Shown here piece by piece: positions 8,936 through 17,550 of a stretch of 64,000 nucleotides of DNA (positions within the stretch are counted from its first letter, which is position 1; the number at the start of each line of letters is the position of its first letter). The position numbers and the translations under genes are program-made. Source of the stretch: Streptomyces albogriseolus (lineage in GTDB: Bacteria; Actinomycetota; Actinomycetes; Streptomycetales; Streptomycetaceae). Where the stretch lies: NCBI GenBank assembly GCA_014650475.1, contig BMVA01000011.1, forward strand, positions 186,001 to 250,000, read 5' to 3'. The notes beneath the pieces were generated by a model. It saw only the letters and a program-made list of their open reading frames with translations. It had not been told where the DNA came from and ran no database searches.

Positions 8936-10129
8936 TCAGGCGAGGTCGCGCTTGGCCGCGATCTTCGACGACAGGCTGTAGATGTCGATGAAGCCCTTGG
9001 CCGCGGCCTGGTCGAAGGTGTCGCCGGTGTCGTAGGTGGCCAGGTTGAAGTCGTACAGGGACGACTCCGAGCGCCGGCCGGTGACGACGGCGCGGCCGCC
9101 GTGCAGCGTCATCCGGATGTCGCCGTTGACGTGCTGGTTGGCCTCGGCGATGAAGCCGTCGAGGGCGCGCTTCAGCGGGGAGAACCACTGGCCGTCGTAG
9201 ACCAGCTCGCCCCAGCGCTGCTCGACCTGCCGCTTGTAGCGGGCCAGCTCACGCTCGACCGTGACGTTCTCCAGCTCCTGGTGGGCGGTGATCAGGGCGA
9301 TCGCGCCGGGGGCCTCGTAGACCTCGCGGGACTTGATGCCGACGAGGCGGTCCTCGACCATGTCGATCCGGCCGATGCCCTGGGCGCCGGCGCGCTCGTT
9401 GAGCTGCTGGATGGCCTGGAGGACGGTGACGGGCTTGCCGTCGATGGCGACCGGGACGCCCTCCTTGAAGGTGATGACGACCTCGTCGGGCTCCCGGGGC
9501 ACGGCCGGGTTCTGCGTGTACTCGTACACGTCCTCGATGGGCGCGTTCCAGATGTCCTCGAGGAAGCCGGTCTCGACGGCGCGCCCGAAGACGTTCTGGT
9601 CGATGGAGTACGGGGACTTCTTGGTGGTGGCGATCGGCAGGCCCTTGGCCTCACAGAAGGCGATGGCCTTGTCCCGGGTCATCGCGTAGTCGCGGACCGG
9701 GGCGATGCACTTCAGGTCGGGGGCGAGGGCGACGATGCCGGCCTCGAAGCGGACCTGGTCGTTGCCCTTGCCGGTGCAGCCGTGGGCGACGGTGGTGGCG
9801 CCGTGCTTCTGCGCGGCGGCGACGAGGTGCTTGACGATCGTCGGCCGGGACAGCGCGGAGACCAGCGGGTAGCGGTCCATGTAGAGGGCGTTGGCCTTGA
9901 TCGCCGGGAGGCAGTACTCCTCGGCGAACTCGTCCTTGGCGTCCGCGACCTCGGCCTCGACGGCACCGCAGGCGAGCGCGCGCTTGCGGATGACGTCCAG
10001 GTCCTCGCCGCCCTGGCCGACGTCGACCGCAACGGCGATGACCTCGGCGCCCGTCTCCTCGGCGATCCAGCCGATGGCGACGGAGGTGTCCAGACCGCCT
10101 GAGTAGGCGAGTACGACGCGCTCGGTCAC
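8936..10129 (-). CDS. argG: Argininosuccinate synthase
   Basis: The 397-residue protein is full length. It begins with the ATP pyrophosphatase motif [14 protein letters not shown], contains [14 protein letters not shown], and ends with the conserved helical tail around [15 protein letters not shown]. It joins citrulline and aspartate using ATP to give argininosuccinate. The GTG start at 10129 is set by AGGAG at a 6-base spacing; an in-frame ATG at 10150 has none. The upstream ARG box and promoter predict repression by ArgR, whose gene lies 6 kb away. From memory, S. coelicolor keeps argG at a distant locus, so this adjacency with argH is a difference. Confidence 0.98.
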   Translation of the reverse strand: MTERVVLAYSGGLDTSVAIGWIAEETGAEVIAVAVDVGQGGEDLDVIRKRALACGAVEAEVADAKDEFAEEYCLPAIKANALYMDRYPLVSALSRPTIVKHLVAAAQKHGATTVAHGCTGKGNDQVRFEAGIVALAPDLKCIAPVRDYAMTRDKAIAFCEAKGLPIATTKKSPYSIDQNVFGRAVETGFLEDIWNAPIEDVYEYTQNPAVPREPDEVVITFKEGVPVAIDGKPVTVLQAIQQLNERAGAQGIGRIDMVEDRLVGIKSREVYEAPGAIALITAHQELENVTVERELARYKRQVEQRWGELVYDGQWFSPLKRALDGFIAEANQHVNGDIRMTLHGGRAVVTGRRSESSLYDFNLATYDTGDTFDQAAAKGFIDIYSLSSKIAAKRDLA

Positions 10130-10159
10130 GGGTTTCTCCTCACAGTGCATTCGCTGATA

Positions 10160-10194
10160 TGCATGAGTATGCAGGAGTCCGCATGATTCGTCAA
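10160..10194 (-). promoter_or_regulatory. argG promoter with ARG box
   Basis: On the minus strand TTGACG (10194-10189) and CATACT (10171-10166) are separated by exactly 17 bases. The palindrome TGCAT-GAGT-ATGCA at 10160-10173 covers the -10 element and matches the ARG-box symmetry recognised by ArgR. A degraded half-site lies 20 bp further up. Arginine-dependent repression of argG is the expected outcome. Confidence 0.7.
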
Positions 10195-10344
10195 TTCGCC
10201 TGGTCGCGGGGTGCCCGCCGGGGCCGCACCGCGGTTATTTCGCGCAGCAGTTGAACGCGGGAAACCGCTTGCGCGTACTGCTCACCGGACGCAGGCGCCG
10301 CGTCGCTCCACCGAGACACCCCCGACCCCGAGTGAGGCATTCGC

Positions 10345-11220
10345 ATGTCCAGGGCTCTTCCGAAGTACAACAAGCGCCGTGTCGGCCTGGCCGGCGGCGC
10401 CGCCGCCGTGGCACTGACCGGCGCCGTGATCGCGGGCACCGCGCTCGCGGGCGAGTCGTCCGACGGCGGCGGCGCGGACGCCAGGACCCTGGCCGGACCC
10501 GGCACGATCTCCTGCCCGGACGTCGCCTCACAGCTCCCCGCCGTCCCCGCCTCGGCGCAGGCCGAGGTCACCCGCAACCTGGCCCTGCTCGACCAGCAGA
10601 TCGCCGAGGCGAACAAACGGCTGGTCGACACCGTCGGCCAGGGCGGACCCAACTTCGTCCAGAACGCCATCCTCGGCCCCCTCGAGGACAAGCGGATCGC
10701 CACCGTCAACCGCATCGCCACCGCCATCGGCCGCACCGCCGACCGCCCCGCCGGCCTGGACTCCCTCGCCGCGTGCTCGCTCGACGCGCAGGGCGACCCG
10801 GCCGCTCCGGGACAGGAGGAGACCGGCGGCGCCGGGACCGCCGCGCCACCCGCCGAGGACGCGGGCGGCGACACGGGCGCGGGCGGCGGTGACGCGGGGG
10901 CCGGCCAGGGCGGGGACGCCACAGGCGCCGGCACGATCTCCTGCCCGGACGTCGCCTCGCAGCTCCCCGCCGTCCCCGCCTCGGCACAGGCCGAGGTCAC
11001 CCGCAACCTGGCCCTGCTCGACCAACAGATCGCCGAAGCGAACAAACGCCTGGTCGACACCGTCGGCCAGGGCGGACCCAACTTCGTCCAGAACGCCATC
11101 CTCGGCCCCCTCGAGGACAAGCGGATCGCCACCGTCAACCGCATCGCCACCGCCATCGGCCGCACCGCCGACCGCCCCGCCGGCCTGGACTCCCTCGCCG
11201 CCTGCACGCTCACCAAGTGA
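10345..11220 (+). CDS. Secreted protein of two near-identical repeat units
   Basis: The 291-residue protein has an N-terminal signal: basic residues (KYNKRR), a hydrophobic Ala/Gly/Val stretch, then TALAGESS as a likely cleavage region. The exported part has two copies of a roughly 94-residue unit that starts GTISCPDVASQLPAVPASAQ and ends at LDSLAAC. They are joined by a Gly/Pro/Ala-rich linker. Each unit has exactly two Cys, near its ends, which could form one disulfide. Units are helical in character, with PNFVQNAILGPLEDKRI conserved. I do not recognise the family and assign no function. The start at 10345 precedes a typical signal peptide. A strong hairpin terminator follows. Confidence 0.85.
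   Translation: MSRALPKYNKRRVGLAGGAAAVALTGAVIAGTALAGESSDGGGADARTLAGPGTISCPDVASQLPAVPASAQAEVTRNLALLDQQIAEANKRLVDTVGQGGPNFVQNAILGPLEDKRIATVNRIATAIGRTADRPAGLDSLAACSLDAQGDPAAPGQEETGGAGTAAPPAEDAGGDTGAGGGDAGAGQGGDATGAGTISCPDVASQLPAVPASAQAEVTRNLALLDQQIAEANKRLVDTVGQGGPNFVQNAILGPLEDKRIATVNRIATAIGRTADRPAGLDSLAACTLTK
10501..10784 (+). repeat. Intragenic DNA repeat, unit 1
   Basis: About 280 bp encoding the first domain of the secreted protein. It is nearly identical, including synonymous positions, to unit 2 at an offset of 429 bp (143 codons). The few differences seen are at third positions and in the last codons. Confidence 0.9.
10930..11213 (+). repeat. Intragenic DNA repeat, unit 2
   Basis: The second copy of the roughly 280-bp unit; see unit 1. 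The high nucleotide identity indicates recent duplication or ongoing gene conversion. Confidence 0.9.
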
Positions 11221-11233
11221 CGTGACAGGCGCT

Positions 11234-11270
11234 GTGGCCGCCCCGTTCAAGCGCCGGCCGGGGCGGCCAC
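11234..11270 (+). terminator. Hairpin terminator after the repeat protein gene
   Basis: A 12-bp perfect inverted repeat, GTGGCCGCCCCG and CGGGGCGGCCAC, with a 13-base loop, starts 14 bases after the stop codon. Confidence 0.7.
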
Positions 11271-11342
11271 GGTCGGCTTCCCGCCGGGCAGGACCGCCAA
11301 ATGCTTAGACAGGCGAAAGATCTGTCCGGATAATCGGTGGAC

Positions 11343-11930
11343 ATGGGAAAAACGTATGAGCGCATCGACGGGCGTCTCCGCACCTTCATCGAGGAGCAGC
11401 CGGTCTTCTTCACCGCCACCGCTCCGCTGTCCGCCGACGGCACGGTCAACCTCTCCCCCAAAGGGCTCAAGGGTTCCTTCGCGGTCCTGGACGACCTCAC
11501 CGTCGCCTACCTCGACTTCGCGGGGTCCAACGCCGAGACCGTCGCCCACCTCCGGGAGAACGGCCGGATCACCCTGATGTGGTGCGCCTTCCAGGGACCG
11601 CCGAACATCGTGCGCGTGCACGGCCGCGGGGAACCCGTGTTCCGCGACGACCCGCGGTTCAAGGAGCTGCTCGGCCACTTCCCCGGCATCGACCCGTGGA
11701 CCCACGGACTGCGCGCGGTCGTGGTCGTGCGCGCCGAGCTGATCCGGGACACCTGCGGCTACGCCGTGCCCTACATGGCGTACGAGGGCGAGCGGGACCT
11801 GCACGAGAGGCGGTTCGCCAGGGAGGACGACGCCTCCCTCGACGCGTACTTCACCAAGAAGGAGCACGTCGCGACCAGCCTGGACGGACTTCCCGGGCTG
11901 CCGTTGCCGCTGCCCCCGTCCAGCATGTGA
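11343..11930 (+). CDS. Pyridoxamine 5'-phosphate oxidase-fold (PPOX) family protein
   Basis: The 195-residue protein fits the flavin-binding split-barrel PPOX family: an early FFTATAPLSADGTVNLSPKG strand pair, then VAYLDFAGSN, ITLMWCAFQGPPNIVRVHG and a later helical segment. Such proteins bind FMN, F420 or heme and act as oxidases or reductases; the cofactor is unknown here. The ATG at 11343 fits the conserved family start (GKTYERIDGRL); a GTG at 11337 is possible. Only 3 bases separate it from the next gene, which suggests co-transcription with the L,D-transpeptidase homologue. Confidence 0.85.
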   Translation: MGKTYERIDGRLRTFIEEQPVFFTATAPLSADGTVNLSPKGLKGSFAVLDDLTVAYLDFAGSNAETVAHLRENGRITLMWCAFQGPPNIVRVHGRGEPVFRDDPRFKELLGHFPGIDPWTHGLRAVVVVRAELIRDTCGYAVPYMAYEGERDLHERRFAREDDASLDAYFTKKEHVATSLDGLPGLPLPLPPSSM

Positions 11931-11933
11931 GCC

Positions 11934-12638
11934 ATGCGCCCACGTCACGTCTCCGTCGCCGTCCTCGTGTCCCTGTCCCTGCTCTCGCTCGGCACCGCGC
12001 AGCGGCCCGCGTCGCCGTTGCCGGAGCGGATGGCGGACACCGGGGGCGGCACCCAGATCGTCACAGCCGTGGCGGCGCGGACCGGGTCCACCACCGGCAC
12101 GCTCACCTGGTGGGACCGCAAGGGCGGACGCTGGGTGGCGGCCGGGTCCGCGAAGGCCCGCTTCGGCGCGAACGGACTTGCCGAGGGCACGACCCGGAAG
12201 CAGGGCACGAACACCACCCCCACCGGGCTGTACGGCCTGCCGTACGCCTTCGGCATCGAGGCGGCCCCCTCCGGCACCCGGTACAGCTACCGGCCCGTGC
12301 GGCAGAACTCCTGGTGGTGCCAGGACAACGACTCGCGCGTCTACAACCGCTGGACGGAGCCCCGGGCGGCCGACTGCCGGGCGAGCCGGGCCGAGCACCT
12401 GATCACCTACCGCACGCAGTACGCCCACGCCCTGGTCGTGGACTTCAACTACCGCCGTCCGGTGCGCGGCCGGGGCGCCGGCATCTTCCTGCACGTCAAC
12501 GGCCGGGGCGCCACGGCGGGTTGCGTGTCCGTGCCGAAGAGCGCGATGCGGAAGATCCTGCGCTGGGCCGACCCCGCGCGGGCCCCCCACCTCGCGATCG
12601 GGACCACCGGCGGGCGCACCGCGATCACCCGTTACTGA
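11934..12638 (+). CDS. Secreted L,D-transpeptidase (YkuD-like) family protein
   Basis: The 234-residue protein has an N-terminal signal sequence (VSVAVLVSLSLLSLGTA). Its C-terminal catalytic motif is IFLHVNGRGATAGCVSVP, matching the H-x-n-G...G-C pattern of YkuD transpeptidases with the nucleophilic cysteine. Family members make 3-3 peptidoglycan cross-links or attach proteins outside the membrane. Upstream of the motif is a Trp- and Tyr-rich region (NSWWCQDNDSRVYNRW) typical of a secreted actinobacterial subgroup. It has no separate LysM or Ig domain, so it is a compact version. It directly follows the PPOX-fold gene. Confidence 0.85.
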   Translation: MRPRHVSVAVLVSLSLLSLGTAQRPASPLPERMADTGGGTQIVTAVAARTGSTTGTLTWWDRKGGRWVAAGSAKARFGANGLAEGTTRKQGTNTTPTGLYGLPYAFGIEAAPSGTRYSYRPVRQNSWWCQDNDSRVYNRWTEPRAADCRASRAEHLITYRTQYAHALVVDFNYRRPVRGRGAGIFLHVNGRGATAGCVSVPKSAMRKILRWADPARAPHLAIGTTGGRTAITRY

Positions 12639-12726
12639 ACCAGGCGGCGCATTCACGGTTTCCGCTGAACACTCCGGCGTGGCGGCACGTATGTGAGAGC
12701 CAAGGGCCGAGTCCCACGGAGGAACC

Positions 12727-14109
12727 GTGACCACCACGCTCGCCGGCGGCCGTGCCGCCCGCCGCCAGACGATGCGCCGCATCCGTCCGCGCCGCTCCCC
12801 CGCCGTCCCGCTGCTGCTCGCCGTGGGTGCGGGAGCGGTGGCCGTGCTGTGGCTCTGGTGGACGAGCACACCGTCCATCGCGGACACCACCGGCAGGATC
12901 ATCGCCGCCGGCCGGATCACCGGCCTGCTCGCCGGATACCTGATGGCCCTGGTCGTGCTGCAGATGGCGCGGGTGCCCGCGCTGGAACGGCGGGTCGGCT
13001 CGGACCGGGTCGCCCGCTGGCACGCCATGAGCGGCCGCTACACCGTCAGCCTGGTCATCGCCCATGTCTTCCTGATCATGTGGGGCTACGCCCGGCAGGC
13101 CGGCAGGACCCTCGCCGACATCGTGTCGCAGACGGTCACCTCCGTCACCACGCTGCCGGACATGGGCAAGGCCGCCGTCGGCACCGGACTGCTGTTCGTG
13201 ATCGCCTTCCTGTCGGTCGGCCCGATCCGGCGCCGGCTGCCGTACGACGGCTGGTACCACGTGCACCTGCTGACGTACGCGGCGGTGTTCCTGACGTTCT
13301 GGCACCAGATCACCACCGGCAACGAGTTCGCCGTCACCCCGTCGGCGAAGACCTTCTGGTACGGGTTGTACGGCGCCGTGACCGTGCTGGTCCTGTGGTA
13401 CCGGATCCTCACCCCGATCCGGCTGAACCTGCGGCACCGGCTGCGGGTCCAGGCCGTCATCGAGGAGACGCCCGGCGTCGTGTCGGTGCTGATCGGCGGG
13501 CGCCGGCTGCACCGGATGGGCGCCGAGGCCGGGCAGTTCTTCCGCTGGCGCTTCCTGGCGCCCGGGATGCGGTTCAGCTCCCACCCCTACTCGCTGTCCG
13601 CCGCGCCCCGTCCGGACATGCTGCGGATCACCGTCAAGGCGATCGGCGACCACAGCTCCCGGCTGCGCGAGCTGGAGCCCGGCACCCGGGTGTGGGCGGA
13701 GGGCCCCTACGGGGCGCTGACCGCGCAGCGCCGCAGCCGCGGCAAGGTGCTGCTGGTCGCCGGCGGGGTGGGCATCACCCCGATGCGCGCCCTGTTCGAG
13801 ACACTGCCCGGCGCCTCCGGCGACATCACCCTGCTGTACCGGGCCAACAGCACGCAGGACCTGGCGCTGTGGGGCGAGCTGGCGAAGATCGCCGACGAAC
13901 GCGGCGCCCGGCTGATGTACGCGGTGAACAGCCCCGACGGGGAGCGCCCGGACATCTCGGCGGAGAGCCTGCGACGCAAGATCCCCGACATCGACCGCCA
14001 CGACGTCTTCATGTGCGGGCCGCCCGGATTCGCCCAGCAGGTGTACGCGGCCCTGCGGGACGCCGGGGTTCCCGCGCGCCGGATCCACCACGAGTCGTTC
14101 GAGATGTGA
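12727..14109 (+). CDS. NOX-like transmembrane flavocytochrome (ferric-reductase type)
   Basis: The 460-residue protein has two parts. Residues 25-215 form about six membrane helices with His99, His113, His180 and His193. The spacings, 14 and 13, are the same as those of the four heme-ligating histidines of human NOX2 (101/115 and 209/222), so two b-type hemes stacked across the membrane are likely. Residues 220-460 form a ferredoxin-reductase module with a FAD motif (HPYSLSAAP), an NAD(P) motif (VAGGVGITPMRALFE) and the family C-terminal ending (SFEM). It should carry NAD(P)H electrons outward. GGAGG sits just before the GTG start. The FMN-binding and ApbE genes follow. Confidence 0.9.
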   Translation: MTTTLAGGRAARRQTMRRIRPRRSPAVPLLLAVGAGAVAVLWLWWTSTPSIADTTGRIIAAGRITGLLAGYLMALVVLQMARVPALERRVGSDRVARWHAMSGRYTVSLVIAHVFLIMWGYARQAGRTLADIVSQTVTSVTTLPDMGKAAVGTGLLFVIAFLSVGPIRRRLPYDGWYHVHLLTYAAVFLTFWHQITTGNEFAVTPSAKTFWYGLYGAVTVLVLWYRILTPIRLNLRHRLRVQAVIEETPGVVSVLIGGRRLHRMGAEAGQFFRWRFLAPGMRFSSHPYSLSAAPRPDMLRITVKAIGDHSSRLRELEPGTRVWAEGPYGALTAQRRSRGKVLLVAGGVGITPMRALFETLPGASGDITLLYRANSTQDLALWGELAKIADERGARLMYAVNSPDGERPDISAESLRRKIPDIDRHDVFMCGPPGFAQQVYAALRDAGVPARRIHHESFEM

Positions 14110-14162
14110 GCGGCGGGCCGTCGGCCCCGATCGCCCGTTACCCATCAGGAGCTTGAGAAGCG

Positions 14163-14915
14163 ATGAGGAAGAGTCACCCCGTCCGGCGCGCCGTGCTGGC
14201 CACCGCCGCCACCGTCTCCGGGATCGTGCTGCTGCTGTCGCTGAAACCCGCGTCCGACCCGGGGTCGGCCGAGGCGGCGGGCGGCGCACCGCCCGCCGCG
14301 GAGTCCGTACAGGGCGGCGCCCGGCCCATCGGGGACGGCACCGTCACCGGCGACGCGGCGCAGACCCAGTACGGGGCGGTGCAGGTACGACTGACCGTCA
14401 GCGGCGGCAGGATCACCAAGGCCGAGGCCGTCCAGGCCCCCAAGGGCGGCCAGAGCGACCAGATCACCTCCAACGCCGTGCCCAGGCTCAACCAGGCGGC
14501 CGTGCAGACGCAGAGCGGGGACATCGACGCGGTGTCCGGCGCCACGTACACCAGCGCCGGCTACAAGGAGTCCCTCCAGTCGGCCCTGGACAAGGCGCGC
14601 GCCTCCGCGCCCGCCGACACGGGGGGCGGCGACGCGGCCCAGGCGCAGACCGTCACCGGCGACGCCGCGCAGACCCAGTACGGCCCGGTCCAGGTACGGA
14701 TCACCGTCAGCGGCGGCAGGATCACCAAGGCCGAGGCCGTCCAGGCCCCCAAGGGCGGCCAGAGCGACCAGATCACCTCCAACGCCGTGCCGAAGCTGAA
14801 CCAGGCGGCCGTGCAGGCCGGCACCGCGGACATCGACGCCGTGTCGGGCGCCACGTACACCAGCGCCGGCTACAAGGAGTCCCTCCAGTCGGCCCTGGAC
14901 AAGGCCGGTGGCTGA
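14163..14915 (+). CDS. Exported FMN-binding protein with two flavinylation domains
   Basis: The 250-residue protein has an N-terminal signal or anchor (RAVLATAATVSGIVLLLSL) and then two tandem FMN-bind domains of about 85 residues. Each ends with DAVSGATYTS. The threonine of SGAT (residues 128 and 231) is the position where ApbE attaches FMN through a phosphodiester bond in NqrC/RnfG proteins. Two covalent FMNs per chain are therefore expected. The domains are nearly identical at DNA level, offset 309 bp. The gene overlaps apbE by 8 bases and follows the flavocytochrome gene after 53 bases, so it is the likely electron acceptor on the outer face. Confidence 0.92.
   Translation: MRKSHPVRRAVLATAATVSGIVLLLSLKPASDPGSAEAAGGAPPAAESVQGGARPIGDGTVTGDAAQTQYGAVQVRLTVSGGRITKAEAVQAPKGGQSDQITSNAVPRLNQAAVQTQSGDIDAVSGATYTSAGYKESLQSALDKARASAPADTGGGDAAQAQTVTGDAAQTQYGPVQVRITVSGGRITKAEAVQAPKGGQSDQITSNAVPKLNQAAVQAGTADIDAVSGATYTSAGYKESLQSALDKAGG
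14343..14906 (+). repeat. Tandem intragenic repeat encoding the FMN-bind domains
   Basis: Two copies of about 255 bp start at 14343 and 14652 (offset 309 bp, 103 codons). Long stretches are identical, including third positions, which indicates recent duplication or homogenisation within the gene. Confidence 0.88.
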
Positions 14916-15708
14916 CACGGTGACGGACCCCGTTGAGGCGCCCGCCGCGGCGCGTCGTGTGGTGGAGACGATGGGGACCGTCTTCTCCCTCGACGTCCGC
15001 GGCGGGGAACCCGGCGCGGTGCGCGCGGCGCTGGAGGAGGCCGCCGCCGGACTGGTCCGGGTCGACGAGGTGTTCAGCACCTACCGCGAGGACACCCAGA
15101 TCTCCCGGCTGGCGCGCGGCGAGCTGGACGTCGGGCAGTGCGCCCCCGAGGTCGCCGAGGTGCTGGAGCTGGCCGCGGAGGCGGAACGGATCAGCGACGG
15201 CTGGTTCAGCACCCGGTACCGGGGGCGGCTCGACCCGACCGGGATCGTCAAGGGCTGGGCCACCGAGCGCGCCGCCCGGCAGCTACTGGCGGCCGGGGCG
15301 TCCGGGGTGAGCGTCAACGGCGGCGGCGACGTCCAGCTGCTCGGCTCGCCGGGCACGGGCCGGCCCTGGCGGGTCGGCGTGTCGGACCCGCTGCGCCCGG
15401 GCGGCCTCGCCGCGGTGGTCTCCGCCGCCGGGGCGCGGGAGCTGGCGGTGGCCACGTCCGGCACCGCGGAGCGGGGCGACCACATCGTGGACCCGCGCAC
15501 GGGCCGCTCGGCGGTGACCGACCTGGTCGCGGTGACGGTGGTCGCTCCCCGCCTGACCTGGGCGGACTGCTGGGCCACGGCGGCCTTCGCGATGGGCTCC
15601 CGAGAGGGCCTGCGCTGGCTGGAGTCCCTCCCCGACACGGAGGCCCTGCTGATCACAGCAGGCGACGAGGTCCGCTGCACGGCGAACCTCGCCGACTGGC
15701 TGGGCTGA
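14908..15708 (+). CDS. apbE: FAD:protein FMN transferase
   Basis: The 266-residue protein matches the ApbE family: METMGTVFSLDV-like start, RVDEVFSTYREDTQISRL, then LDPTGIVKGWATERAA, the GVSVNGGGDVQLLG block, and TSGTAERGDHIVDPRTG near the Mg/FAD site. It splits FAD and transfers FMN to a threonine of partner proteins. There is no obvious signal peptide, unlike many Gram-negative ApbE proteins, so its side of action is unclear. It overlaps the FMN-binding protein gene by 8 bases (GTGGCTGA), which argues for coupled translation and for that protein as the substrate. Confidence 0.93.
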   Translation: MADTVTDPVEAPAAARRVVETMGTVFSLDVRGGEPGAVRAALEEAAAGLVRVDEVFSTYREDTQISRLARGELDVGQCAPEVAEVLELAAEAERISDGWFSTRYRGRLDPTGIVKGWATERAARQLLAAGASGVSVNGGGDVQLLGSPGTGRPWRVGVSDPLRPGGLAAVVSAAGARELAVATSGTAERGDHIVDPRTGRSAVTDLVAVTVVAPRLTWADCWATAAFAMGSREGLRWLESLPDTEALLITAGDEVRCTANLADWLG

Positions 15709-15716
15709 GGGACACC

Positions 15717-15752
15717 CCCAGGGGCGCGGGGAACTGCGCGCCGAGCCCCCAC
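15717..15752. repeat. Dispersed intergenic repeat, copy 4
   Basis: AGGGGCGCGGGGAACTGCGC followed by GCCGAGCCCCC lies between the convergent apbE and argR genes. It is the reverse complement orientation of copy 1. Confidence 0.7.
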
Positions 15753-15788
15753 GGCGGGGCACCCGGCGACGAAGGCGGAACCGCCCCC

Positions 15789-16337
15789 TCAGTGGCCGTT
15801 CTGAGCCAACCGCAGCAAATGATCAGCCAGAGCCTGCCCACCCGTAGGCTCCCGGCTGATCAGCAACAACGTGTCATCCCCGGCAATGGTGCCGAGAATG
15901 TCGTGCAACTCGGCCTGATCAATGGCGGACGCCAAGAACTGCGCCGCCCCCGGAGGCGTCCGAAGCACGACAAGATTCGCGGAGGCCTCCGCGGAGATCA
16001 GCAGCTCCTGTGAGAGCCTCCGCATCCGCTCTTCCTTGGCGGACTCCCCGAGCGGCGCACGCGGCGTGCGGAACCCGCCCTCGCTCGGCACCGCGTAGAT
16101 CAGATCCCCTTCGTGGTTGCGGATCTTCACCGCGTTCAGCTCGTCGAGGTCGCGGGAGAGCGTCGCCTGGGTGACGCTCAGCCCGTCGTCGGCGAGCAGC
16201 TTCGCGAGCTGGCTCTGCGACCGCACCGGCTGCCGGTTGAGGATGTCCACGATCCGGCGGTGCCGCGCGGTCCGGGTCTGCGGCACGGCGGGCCCGGCCT
16301 GCCCCGCCGTCCGCTCCTGATCCTGCTCCTGGCTCAT
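15789..16337 (-). CDS. argR: Arginine repressor
   Basis: The 182-residue protein has an N-terminal winged helix ([24 protein letters not shown], then [18 protein letters not shown]). The C-terminal hexamerisation and arginine-binding domain contains [15 protein letters not shown]. The first 25 or so residues are a Gln/Ala-rich extension. It binds ARG boxes when arginine is present and represses biosynthesis genes. Here it is the last gene of the argCJBD operon, 7 bases after argD, so it is likely under its own control. The ARG boxes before argC and argG are its predicted targets. Confidence 0.96.
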   Translation of the reverse strand: MSQEQDQERTAGQAGPAVPQTRTARHRRIVDILNRQPVRSQSQLAKLLADDGLSVTQATLSRDLDELNAVKIRNHEGDLIYAVPSEGGFRTPRAPLGESAKEERMRRLSQELLISAEASANLVVLRTPPGAAQFLASAIDQAELHDILGTIAGDDTLLLISREPTGGQALADHLLRLAQNGH

Positions 16338-16344
16338 CGTCGTC

Positions 16345-17550
16345 TCATTCTCCGGATCGTCCTTCCCCGCCCGCGCGTCCGGCGGCGTCCAGGATGCCGG
16401 GCAGCGCCCCGAGGAGCGCGGCCACCGCGTCGTCCCCGAGGTTCAGCGGCGGCATGAGCCGGACGACGTCAGGGGCGGCGGCGTTCACGAGGAACCCGGC
16501 GTCCTGAGCCGCCTGTTGCGCCTGGGGCGCGAGCGGCTCGGTGAGCACGATACCCAGGAGCAGACCCGCTCCCCGGACGTGGTCGACCAAGGGGTGCCCG
16601 AGGCCCTCGATTCCCTCGCGCAGCTTCTCGCCCTGCCGCTTGGCGTTCTCCAGCAGTCCCTCGCCGGCGATGGTGTCGAGCACCGCGAGTCCGGCGGCGC
16701 AGGCGACCGGGTTGCCGCCGAAGGTCGTGCCGTGGTGGCCGGGCCGGAGCAGCTGGGCCGCGCGGCCGAAGGCGACGGTGGCGCCGAGCGGCAGTCCGCC
16801 GCCGAGCTGCTTGGCGAGGGTGACGACGTCCGGCAGGACGCCCTCGTGGGCCTGGTACGCGAACCAGTCGCCGGTGCGGCCGACGCCGGTCTGCACCTCG
16901 TCCAGCACGAGCAGCGCGCCCTTGGCGGCCGTGATGGCACGGGCCGCCTTGAGGTAGCCCGTCGGCGGGACGACGACGCCCAGCTCGCCCTGGATGGGTT
17001 CGAGGATGACGAGGGCCGTGTCCTCGGTGACGGCCGCGTCCAGCGCCTGGGCGTCGCCGAACGGCACGTGGGTGACGTCTCCGGGCAGCGGCAGGAACGG
17101 CTCCCGCTTGCCGGCCTGCCCGGTGAGCGCGAGGGCGCCCATGGTGCGGCCGTGGAAGGCGCCCTCCGTCGCGACGACGTGGGTGCGTCCGGTGAGGCGG
17201 CCGATCTTGAAGGCGGCCTCGTTGGCCTCGGCGCCGGAGTTGCAGAAGAAGACCCTGCCGTCCCGGCCGAAGAGCTGGAGCAGCCGCTCGGCGAGGGCGA
17301 CGGTCGGCTCGGCGAGGAAGAGGTTGGAGATGTGGCCCAGGGAGGAGATCTGCCGGGTGACGGCCTCGACGATCGCCGGGTGGCCGTGACCGAGGGCGTT
17401 GGTGGCGATGCCGCCGACGAAGTCGAGGTACTCCCTGCCGTCGGCGTCCCAGAGCCGCTGTCCCTCGCCGCGCACGAGAGGGAGGCGGGGCGTGCCGTAG
17501 TTGTCCATCAGCGCGCCCTGCCACCGGGCGGTCAGTTCCGCGTTGCTCAC
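16345..17550 (-). CDS. argD: Acetylornithine aminotransferase
   Basis: The 401-residue protein is a class III PLP aminotransferase with [19 protein letters not shown], the cofactor aspartate in [15 protein letters not shown], and the Schiff-base lysine in [15 protein letters not shown]. It converts N-acetylglutamate semialdehyde and glutamate to N-acetylornithine. Its GTG start overlaps the argB stop by 4 bases (GTGA). It has family length with no oddities. Enzymes of this family may also work on succinyl-diaminopimelate or ornithine; operon context fixes the arginine role. Confidence 0.96.
   Translation of the reverse strand: MSNAELTARWQGALMDNYGTPRLPLVRGEGQRLWDADGREYLDFVGGIATNALGHGHPAIVEAVTRQISSLGHISNLFLAEPTVALAERLLQLFGRDGRVFFCNSGAEANEAAFKIGRLTGRTHVVATEGAFHGRTMGALALTGQAGKREPFLPLPGDVTHVPFGDAQALDAAVTEDTALVILEPIQGELGVVVPPTGYLKAARAITAAKGALLVLDEVQTGVGRTGDWFAYQAHEGVLPDVVTLAKQLGGGLPLGATVAFGRAAQLLRPGHHGTTFGGNPVACAAGLAVLDTIAGEGLLENAKRQGEKLREGIEGLGHPLVDHVRGAGLLLGIVLTEPLAPQAQQAAQDAGFLVNAAAPDVVRLMPPLNLGDDAVAALLGALPGILDAAGRAGGEGRSGE

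Noticed and set aside
10501-11213. Repeats as a mobile element
   Set aside because: They are in frame within one gene, with no terminal inverted repeats or transposase; this is domain duplication.
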